Below are positions 57,899-64,000 of a DNA stretch of 64,000 bases, piece by piece. This DNA comes from an uncultured Oscillospiraceae bacterium. GTDB taxonomy: Bacteria > Bacillota > Clostridia > Oscillospirales > Acutalibacteraceae. Location: NCBI GenBank assembly GCA_900544715.1, contig UQWL01000001.1, positions 271,763 to 335,762 on the forward strand, written 5' to 3'. The position numbers and the translations under genes were made by a program. The notes beneath the pieces were generated by a model. The model did no database searches. It saw only the letters and a program-made list of their open reading frames with translations, and was not told the origin of the DNA. Numbering within the stretch: position 1 is the first letter of the stretch; the number at the start of each line of letters is the position of its first letter.

Positions 57899-60781
57899 AT
57901 GAGCAAAACCAAACGGTACCTCAGCATACTGCTCTGTCTTGTGCTGCTGTGTACCACTCTTATCCCCATGTATGCTTTTGCGGCGGACGATACGCTGCAG
58001 ATCTGGTGCGACGGGGTGGTCGTCTCTGGCAATGATAAAAACCCGATGCACATCAAGGAGACGGAGCAAAAGCAGCTGAGCGTGCTGTTCAACGGCAGCG
58101 AAACGCTGCCGGAAGGCACGCAGGTACGCTGGTCTTCGCCGACGCCGTATCTCGCCTATGTGGATGAAAACGGCGTTGTCACGGGGCGCGACAGCTCTAA
58201 GGGAGCGATTCTGCGCGTTTGGGTGGATACCAATATCGCCTCCCTATGGCTCATCGGCCCCGGCCTGGCCGATATGGTTTACGGCTGGTTCGACGAGTAT
58301 GAAATTGACCAGATGGATACCGAGGGCATCGTAAACGTGCTTGAGGTTGGCCTGAAGCCTGTTCTGGGCGAGGAGACGGCCAAAAAGTTGGCGGAATCTC
58401 TGCGGAAAACGCTCAACAGCATCAACGTGGAGATTCAGGCTGTGCTGGTCAATGCGGAAACCGGCGAGAAGCTGGCCTCCAGTTCTACGCATGTCGTGGT
58501 CGATAACAACGATTCGATCAGCTCTTTGTTCATTCCGAACGGCACGTATATCACCAACCATGATGCGGTGCCCAAAACGGTCGAGGTGGGCTATTCCATG
58601 GATATGGAAGGCATCACTACGCCGATGCGCCTGCATATGGGCGTTAACTGGGAGGTCACCAAGAAGATTGGCAATCTTGATTGGATCACGCTTCCTACCG
58701 GGGATGCCACCATTGACGCGGAGGGCCATATAACCTTCCTCAAGACCGGCACCTATAAGATCACCGCCAAGCCGGATACGGAAGGCCTCTATCAAAACAT
58801 CTCCAAGCTGATCGACCAGTTCGGCGGCATCGCGCATGCCGGCACAACGATTGCCAGCGTGATCACCGAGCTGTTCGGCCTGACTGTTTCTCAAACGGTG
58901 ATCGACGCTCTGGGCAAGACGATCCAGGGGATTCTGGATGCCAATCAAAGCGATCAGGCGGAAACGCTCCGTAAAATCATCACGGTTGTCGGCAACTTCA
59001 TCCTCGGCATCACCATCAATGATTCCGTTACCGTGACGGTGGTGGAGCAGCTGGATGTGGAATCGTTCGAACTCTTCGGCAAGCTGGATGGCCTGAATTC
59101 CTACGGCGGAACCCGTCAGCTCACCATCACGAACATTCAGCCGGAAGGCGCGGTGGTAAAGCCGGGCGACGTCATTTGGACGACTAACGACTCCAATACT
59201 GCCGTTGTCGACGAAACAGGCCTGCTTACCATCCGTTCCGGCGGCAACTGGGGCAATAAGATTGAGGTCACGGCGACGATCGACGGCATTTCCCGCACGA
59301 TCAACGGCAACATTCTGGGCTCCAACACTTCGAGCCCCACGGATCTCGAGTTCAGCGGGCCGGATTATCTGACGGTCGGGGAAACCGGAACCTACAGCTT
59401 TACGGTCTATCCTCTGGCGCTGTATGACGACGGCGCACTGATCGATTTCAACAACGTCGACGTAGGCTTGATGGTAGACGGCAAGGTGCGCTATGAAAAT
59501 GGCGTAACCGACGGCGTTCTTCGCATTGATAAGGCCGATAACGTCGATGCGCCCGGCGGCCAGGGCGGCACGTTTACGGTAACGGCGGTTGGCGGCGGGG
59601 AAACCACGCTTTATGTGCGCGCGCATACTGGTTCTATCGCGCCGATCAACGGCAAGATTACCCGCGAAATGAAGGTCACCGTGTATCAGCCCGTGACGGG
59701 TATCACGATCGACCAGGGTTCCGCCGTTTCTGTTGAAACAGCTGTAACTGCCGGCATCGGCAGCGCTTCCACACAACTGACGGCAACGGTTGCTCCGGAA
59801 AACGCGACTAATAAAGCAGTCAATTGGAGCAGCGACAATGCACTTGTCCGGGTGGATGCGAATGGCAAGGTATCCTTTACGGGCCTGCTGTATTCCCCTG
59901 TTACGGCAACGATCACAGCTACATCCGACGATAATCCGGAGTTGAAGGCCACCTGCACTGTCACCTTCAAAAAGGCTGGGGTCGGCGTGACCGGCATTGC
60001 GCTCGACCGCACGGAGCTGACGCTCCCGGACGGTACGTCCGCACAACTGACCGCTACGGTGACGCCCAGCAAGGCCAATAACAAGGTTGTGATGTGGGAA
60101 TCCTCTGATCCTTCTATTGCAACGGTAGAAGGCGGCCGCGTTACAGCGGTTGCGCCCGGCGACGCGGTGATTACCGCGACGACGGAGGACGGCGGTTTTA
60201 CCGCTCAGTGCCAGGTATTTGTGCGCGCCGATATGGTGAAGCTCAACAAGCTCATCGCCATTGTCGACGCGGATGATACTCTAACGGCGGATCAGTATGA
60301 ACAGACGCTTCTGGACACGCTGTTTGCTGCGCTGGATACGGCGAAAGCAGTCGCTGCGGATGCGCTTTCCAAGCAGGCGGCGGTCGACGAGGCCTATGCG
60401 GCTCTGCTTGACGCATATCTTGCGTTCGGCAAGAGCGTGCCGTTGGACAGCCTTGCCATCACAGGCGGCGAGCGGAGCGGTGATATGGTCTATGTGAAGG
60501 TTCCGTGGACACAGCCCTATCGCAAGGCATCTGTAGACCTGGGCATTCAGGTGACAGAGGGCGCGGAGATCGCGAGCGTCACTTGGTCGCCTGCAAATTG
60601 GTCGGTGGATGATCCGGAGGCTACGATTACGCCAAACGGCAGCACAGCAAGGATTGCTCCCAATGGCCGCGGCATCGGCGCCCGTTCCATGTGGGTGACC
60701 GTTACTGTTGAGGATGTTTATGGAAATGTTCTGACCGATACGGTAAAAGTGCGTTTTTACAACTGGAATTGGCAGAAATAA
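57899..60781 (+). CDS. Secreted protein with bacterial Ig-like (BIG2) domains
   Basis: A 960-residue exported protein. The signal peptide is residues 1-28 (KTKRYLSIL core, ending YAFA before ADD). The first 590 residues contain beta-sandwich-like stretches (RWSSPTPYLAYVDENGVVTG; VIWTTNDSNTAVVDETGLLT) and a helical insert (about 295-360). Two clear BIG2 domains begin at V599 (VTGITIDQGS) and V697 (VTGIALDRTELTL). A helical FIVAR-like segment (about 780-850) and a final beta domain follow. No LPXTG or SLH anchor is visible, so it is secreted or held by unknown means. An AAAAGGTGATG ribosome site is present. Confidence 0.85.
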   Translation: MSKTKRYLSILLCLVLLCTTLIPMYAFAADDTLQIWCDGVVVSGNDKNPMHIKETEQKQLSVLFNGSETLPEGTQVRWSSPTPYLAYVDENGVVTGRDSSKGAILRVWVDTNIASLWLIGPGLADMVYGWFDEYEIDQMDTEGIVNVLEVGLKPVLGEETAKKLAESLRKTLNSINVEIQAVLVNAETGEKLASSSTHVVVDNNDSISSLFIPNGTYITNHDAVPKTVEVGYSMDMEGITTPMRLHMGVNWEVTKKIGNLDWITLPTGDATIDAEGHITFLKTGTYKITAKPDTEGLYQNISKLIDQFGGIAHAGTTIASVITELFGLTVSQTVIDALGKTIQGILDANQSDQAETLRKIITVVGNFILGITINDSVTVTVVEQLDVESFELFGKLDGLNSYGGTRQLTITNIQPEGAVVKPGDVIWTTNDSNTAVVDETGLLTIRSGGNWGNKIEVTATIDGISRTINGNILGSNTSSPTDLEFSGPDYLTVGETGTYSFTVYPLALYDDGALIDFNNVDVGLMVDGKVRYENGVTDGVLRIDKADNVDAPGGQGGTFTVTAVGGGETTLYVRAHTGSIAPINGKITREMKVTVYQPVTGITIDQGSAVSVETAVTAGIGSASTQLTATVAPENATNKAVNWSSDNALVRVDANGKVSFTGLLYSPVTATITATSDDNPELKATCTVTFKKAGVGVTGIALDRTELTLPDGTSAQLTATVTPSKANNKVVMWESSDPSIATVEGGRVTAVAPGDAVITATTEDGGFTAQCQVFVRADMVKLNKLIAIVDADDTLTADQYEQTLLDTLFAALDTAKAVAADALSKQAAVDEAYAALLDAYLAFGKSVPLDSLAITGGERSGDMVYVKVPWTQPYRKASVDLGIQVTEGAEIASVTWSPANWSVDDPEATITPNGSTARIAPNGRGIGARSMWVTVTVEDVYGNVLTDTVKVRFYNWNWQK

Positions 60782-60810
60782 CACATTCCTGATCTTTGAT
60801 TAGGCACACA

Positions 60811-60850
60811 AGGGTCCCCTGCGGTTGCTGAGCCGCAGGGGGCCTATTTT
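60811..60850. terminator. Bidirectional terminator
   Basis: GGTCCCCTGCGG pairs with CCGCAGGGGGCC, followed by TATTTT; it separates the BIG2 gene from the convergent ABC operon. Confidence 0.8.
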
Positions 60851-60864
60851 GTGTATATGCTGGA

Positions 60865-61662
60865 TTAACTGCCGGTGCTCTGGTAATGACGGATCCCAAT
60901 GCGCCAAAAAATAAGCGCGATGGCCATAAAGCCAGCCCCGGCCGGCAGGGCAAGCAGACCTTTCCACAGAGGTTCTCCCCAGCCGCACAGAGCGGATGCC
61001 GGATAATAGCTGATTACGAGCACAGGCACGAAAAAGGTGAAAATGGTGCGCAGTGCCCGCGGCATATATTCCATTGGGCAGCGCGTTACCTGATAGCCGG
61101 CGTTGGTGAAGAGATAGATCCAATCGAGCCCCTTGATGGTAAAAAAGGAAACGCCGGAGGTCAGCACAAAAATGCCGCCGTAGAGAATAAAACCACCAAG
61201 CAACGCATAAAGGAACAAGAAAATTTGAAAGGGCCCCATGCGCACCTGCAACCGCCACAGGCACCAGATGCAGGCGGCCAAGCCGCTGAGCACGCGCGCG
61301 AGGCGGTGGAGGTGGAAAAACGAAGCGGACACCTGCACAAACGTTGTGCGTGGGCGCAGAAGCACCCGGTCAAACGCGCCGTTTTGCACCATTTTCCAGG
61401 GGAAATAATCAAAGCCGCGCAGGAAGGTTTCCGCCAGCCCAAAGCACGTCACGGCGAGCGCATAGATCAGTAAAATCCGCTCCACTCGCCACGGGCCGAT
61501 GGAGCCGAAACGGGAAAAAAGCAACAGCGTTGACAGCGGGTCGGTGACGACGACAAAAAAGGTTTGCAGAATCATCAAAGGCCAGCCCTTATATTGCAGG
61601 CCGGATAAAAAGTTCATCCGGATATAGCGCCAGTAGAGGCGAAACCCATTCATTTGATTCAT
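60865..61662 (-). CDS. ABC-2 family transporter permease (second)
   Basis: A 265-residue membrane protein with six predicted helices, of the ABC-2 type permease family PF06182. MNFLSGLQYKGWPLMILQTF and the FDRVLLRPRTTFVQ segment (a cytoplasmic loop with RPR) mark the family. It is the distal gene of a three-gene operon. AAGGAG is 9 bases before ATG 61662; a longer frame from 61701 would overlap the upstream gene. Together with the other permease it forms a heterodimeric exporter channel of unknown substrate. Confidence 0.85.
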   Translation of the reverse strand: MNQMNGFRLYWRYIRMNFLSGLQYKGWPLMILQTFFVVVTDPLSTLLLFSRFGSIGPWRVERILLIYALAVTCFGLAETFLRGFDYFPWKMVQNGAFDRVLLRPRTTFVQVSASFFHLHRLARVLSGLAACIWCLWRLQVRMGPFQIFLFLYALLGGFILYGGIFVLTSGVSFFTIKGLDWIYLFTNAGYQVTRCPMEYMPRALRTIFTFFVPVLVISYYPASALCGWGEPLWKGLLALPAGAGFMAIALIFWRIGIRHYQSTGS

Positions 61663-61684
61663 ATTCCAATTCTCCTTATCCCAT

Positions 61685-62557
61685 TTATCCGCCTTGCACA
61701 ATGATGCGGCTGAGCCGCTTTTTCATCAGAGCGCGGCCCGCAGCTGCAAAGACGATCATCCAGAACAGCTGGAGAAGGAGCACCCGCCCGATTTCCGTGG
61801 GCGGCAGAAGCCCCAGATAAAACCGCAGCGGCAGATCTGCATAGCCCGCAAAGGGCTGTAGGGCAAGGGCCTTTTGCATGAAATCCGGCCAGAGCTGGAG
61901 CGGCAGGTAAACGCCGGAGAGGACTTGGCTTGCCAGAAATAGCATATGCATCGGCCCATCCCCCCAACTGACATTTAGGCGGACGGCGGCGGCCAGCGTT
62001 GTAAAGGCCGCGATCAGCAGCACAGCGGTAATGCCTGTCAGCATGGCGCAGAAAAGGCCCGGCAGGGAGGCGGGGAGCGAGAGCCTGTAGGAGGCGGGCG
62101 CAATTAGCCCCACGAGCACAACCGGGATTCCCCGAAACAGAAGCGGGGCAACCGAACCGGCAGCGCTTTTGGCAAACCAATGGCCATACAGTCCAAGCGG
62201 CCGGCAAAGCTCTAGCCCTATGTCTCCCGTATCAATTTTTTGCAGGATCTCCCGATCCACTCCCTGCATCATGATGACCGCCATGAATTGGCCCAGCCAG
62301 ATGTAGCTTGCCACCTGGGCAACGGACATGCCGTTTCCAATCCCATCCAGCCCCGCATTGTTGCCATAGAGAAAAAATATGCGGGTCACCGTAATTTCGA
62401 TCAGAGCCCAAAAGATGCTCACCGCCGCGCCGCTGAGGGCGGAGATGCGGTACTGCACACCCTGCAAAAAACGGATGCGGAAAATGGAAAAACAGGCCTT
62501 GGCGTGATACCAAATCATCCGACGGGGGAATAAAACATTTTGGTGAAGTTTGCGCAT
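61685..62557 (-). CDS. ABC-2 family transporter permease (first)
   Basis: A 290-residue, six-helix permease, paralogous to the gene downstream in layout (ILQKIDTGDIGLELCRPLGLY corresponds to its partner's RPR loop). GAAAGGAGG lies 6-8 bases before the ATG. The gap to the ATPase gene is 26 bases and to the next permease 22 bases, so the three proteins are likely made in stoichiometric amounts. Confidence 0.87.
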   Translation of the reverse strand: MRKLHQNVLFPRRMIWYHAKACFSIFRIRFLQGVQYRISALSGAAVSIFWALIEITVTRIFFLYGNNAGLDGIGNGMSVAQVASYIWLGQFMAVIMMQGVDREILQKIDTGDIGLELCRPLGLYGHWFAKSAAGSVAPLLFRGIPVVLVGLIAPASYRLSLPASLPGLFCAMLTGITAVLLIAAFTTLAAAVRLNVSWGDGPMHMLFLASQVLSGVYLPLQLWPDFMQKALALQPFAGYADLPLRFYLGLLPPTEIGRVLLLQLFWMIVFAAAGRALMKKRLSRIIVQGG

Positions 62558-62583
62558 TGTTCTAACCTCCTTTCTCCGTGCGG

Positions 62584-63567
62584 CTAAATCTTCATCTCCC
62601 GATACATGGCGGCAATCAGGTTGTCGATATCCTCTTCCTCAATCACAATATCGCGCAGCGGATAGGCCTCGGCCAGCGCGGCGACCAGCGTCTGTGCGGG
62701 CAGTTGGGCCGCGTCGAACCATGCCGTATACTGCCGGCCCTGCAAACTGCCCCGCTGTGTGCCGGCGATCTCCCGGTAGTCCGCCTCTCGTTCCAGCGTT
62801 GCCCGGATGCGGTGCAGGGGGGCGTAATGTACCCGGAGCTGTTCGAGCGTGCCATCGAAGAGGAGCCTGCCGCGGCCGATGGTCATCACGCGGCTGCAAA
62901 GGGCCTCCACGTCATCCATATCATGCGTGGTGAGGATCATGGTCACGCCGTGTTCTCTGTTCTCCCGCAGCAGGAATTCCCGCAGCGCGAGCTTGGAAAC
63001 CGCGTCCAAGCCGATGGTCGGCTCGTCCAGGAACAAAATTTGGGGGCTGTGGAGCAGGGCGGCCGCTACCTCGCAGCGCATCCGCTGCCCCAGGGAGAGC
63101 TGGCGCACAGGTGTTTTCAGCAGCTCGCCCAGATTTAGCACCTGCGCGAGCTCCTCTAACCGGCGGCGGTACGCCAGGCCTCCGATGCCGTAGATATCGC
63201 GCAGCAGCTCGAAGGAGTCGCTCACGGGCACATCCCACCACAGCTGGCTGCGCTGGCCGAATACCACGCCAATCTGCGATACGTGCGCCGTGCGTTCCTT
63301 CCATGGCGTGCGCCCCAGGATGGAGCAGGAGCCGGCTTCCGGCGTGAGGATGCCGCTCATCACCTTGACCGTCGTTGACTTCCCGGCTCCGTTTGGACCG
63401 ATGTAACCCACAAGCTCCCCTTCCTCAATGGCAAAGCTAATCTCCTGTATCGCTTTGACTTCCCGCTTCTGGCGCTTCACCATGCCTTTCCATACGCTGA
63501 AGCGTCCTCCTGGGCGTTCTCGTATGGTGAAGGTTTTGCAAATTCCGGATAATTCGATTTGTGGCAT
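62584..63567 (-). CDS. ABC transporter ATP-binding protein
   Basis: A 327-residue ATPase. Walker A is GYIGPNGAGKSTT, the signature is RQLSLGQRMRCEVAA (LSxGQ), Walker B is QILFLDEPTIGLD and the switch is TTHDMDD. The C-terminal 85 residues form a DrrA-like extra domain. A basic insert (VWKGMVKRQKREVKAI) precedes the Walker A motif, as seen in ABC-2 (PF06182) systems. First gene of the operon; GGAAGCAAGAGGAA precedes the start. Confidence 0.93.
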   Translation of the reverse strand: MPQIELSGICKTFTIRERPGGRFSVWKGMVKRQKREVKAIQEISFAIEEGELVGYIGPNGAGKSTTVKVMSGILTPEAGSCSILGRTPWKERTAHVSQIGVVFGQRSQLWWDVPVSDSFELLRDIYGIGGLAYRRRLEELAQVLNLGELLKTPVRQLSLGQRMRCEVAAALLHSPQILFLDEPTIGLDAVSKLALREFLLRENREHGVTMILTTHDMDDVEALCSRVMTIGRGRLLFDGTLEQLRVHYAPLHRIRATLEREADYREIAGTQRGSLQGRQYTAWFDAAQLPAQTLVAALAEAYPLRDIVIEEEDIDNLIAAMYREMKI

Positions 63568-63765
63568 ATTTCCTCTTGCTTCCTTTCATTTCGTACCTCG
63601 GCGGTGTGATTGCCGCGCGATGGAGGGCTTTTTTCCGGCGGCGCGGGGAAATCTATTATAAGGGGCATCCGGCCGGTTCGTAAAAGCTTGATTTTACGCT
63701 TCTCATGCTTTCGGGCCGGAAAAAGGCGCAAGAGGGGGCGAACGCGCTTTTTTCTTTAAAAACGC
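63568..63765. other. Intergenic region, no gene
   Basis: About 200 bases without a gene; presumably carries the promoter of the minus-strand ABC operon, which could not be located with confidence. Confidence 0.4.
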
Positions 63766-63794
63766 TTGACAAATGTGCATTTGCGGGCTATGAT
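63766..63794 (+). promoter_or_regulatory. Strong promoter near window end
   Basis: TTGACA (63766-63771), a 17-base spacer and TATGAT (63789-63794). No coding sequence begins before the terminator at 63846. Confidence 0.75.
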
Positions 63795-63799
63795 ATATA

Positions 63800-63869
63800 C
63801 ATAATTTATGTGAGGCCACATAGGTCTTTCTGTTTTGTTATCTTCACGCGGTATATGCCGCGTTTTTTT
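63800..63869 (+). ncRNA. Short untranslated RNA or attenuated leader
   Basis: From the promoter at 63766 a transcript of about 70 bases is expected. It carries a small hairpin (TATGTG/CACATA, 63807-63822), a pyrimidine-rich single-stranded stretch and an intrinsic terminator (ACGCGG/CCGCGT, then seven T, 63846-63869). There is no reading frame. It may be a small RNA or the leader of a gene just outside the window. Confidence 0.5.
63846..63869 (+). terminator. Terminator of the short RNA
   Basis: ACGCGG and CCGCGT around TATATG, followed by TTTTTTT. Confidence 0.8.
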
Positions 63870-63950
63870 ATTATAAAGCGAAGAACTTGTGGCTATTTTT
63901 TATTGTGATCAGGCGGTAAAGGGAGCCTGTACATTTGCACAAAAGAATCA

Positions 63951-63992
63951 AAACCACTAGTAAACTAGTGGTTTGCTCAGACCCCAGAGGGG
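63951..63992. mobile_element. Possible left end of an IS200/IS605-type element
   Basis: Two adjacent hairpins: AAACCACTAGT/ACTAGTGGTTT (63951-63974) and CCCC/GGGG around AGA (63982-63992). Subterminal hairpins of this kind mark the ends recognised by Y1 transposases of the IS200/IS605 group. The transposase itself would lie beyond the window, so this is a suggestion from structure only. Confidence 0.35.
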
Positions 63993-64000
63993 CCAGTACT

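Noticed and set aside
58244..60046. 600-codon minus-strand open frame
   Set aside because: Antisense to the BIG2 protein gene, which has a signal peptide, promoter and terminator; the mirror frame has none.

Overview
The window looks like a chromosome segment of a Gram-positive anaerobe of the class Clostridia, most likely an Oscillospiraceae/Ruminococcaceae-type gut bacterium. The reasons are a sepF-divIVA-lspA-rluD cluster, a V/A-type ATPase, ireB, the tepA-ylzJ-ftsK/spoIIIE order, a split transketolase, a Trp-type T-box leader and strong AGGAGG ribosome sites. Most of the DNA is GC-rich with ordinary housekeeping genes. Two stretches, about 14.0-19.7 kb and 38.1-38.9 kb, are visibly AT-rich and look acquired. 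Every call rests on reading the sequence; no database search was run.

Layout. 1-7.1 kb: 3' part of miaA, then a HlyD-like membrane protein, yggS, sepF, divIVA, lspA, rluD and a HAD phosphatase (RNA modification, cell division, envelope). 7.2-11 kb: a two-gene transketolase behind a structured leader, shikimate kinase, and a geranylgeranyl-reductase-like flavoprotein. 11-13.9 kb (minus): RNA 2',3'-cyclic phosphodiesterase and an OmpR-type two-component system. 14-19.7 kb: accessory island with a sigma factor, a small single-TM protein and a four-TM protein on the minus strand, divergent from a secreted 1198-residue RHS protein with a HET-C/phospholipase-C-like C-terminal domain, followed by a second copy of the four-TM protein. 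19.7-21.4 kb: Trp T-box leader and trpB2. 21.6-25 kb: a doubly broken L-2-amino-thiazoline-4-carboxylate hydrolase gene, a GPH-family transporter and an M20 peptidase. 25-28.7 kb: AraC regulator overlapping a GH116 glycosidase.

29-32.8 kb: a small conserved protein, ireB, a DUF1836 protein, NfeD and an SPFH protein, then tRNA-Ser(CGA). 33.3-38 kb: C69 dipeptidase-type Ntn hydrolase, GH13 oligo-1,6-glucosidase, DAHP synthase. 38-39.2 kb: AT-rich stretch with a Cys/His-rich small protein, then rpmB. 39.5-48.7 kb: complete V-type ATPase operon in the order H-C-I-K-F-E-A-B-D. 48.8-54.3 kb: ferritin (minus), then tepA, ylzJ, uppP and ftsK. 54.4-57.5 kb: GH89 alpha-N-acetylglucosaminidase with an N-terminal F5/8-type module, and a small membrane protein. 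57.9-60.8 kb: secreted Ig-like (BIG2) surface protein. 60.9-63.6 kb (minus): a three-gene ABC-2 exporter. 63.6-64 kb: a promoter-hairpin-terminator unit and tandem hairpins that resemble the left end of an IS200/IS605-type element continuing past the window.

The most interesting accessory locus is the RHS/HET-C-like island, read here as a secreted polymorphic-toxin-like protein with a candidate membrane immunity protein directly downstream and a paralogue of that protein in a divergent sigma-factor operon. Other points are the T-box-controlled trpB2, the decayed ATC hydrolase, a V-ATPase K subunit with a single ion-binding hairpin behind an unusual N-terminal half, and a GH89 enzyme that lacks a signal peptide.
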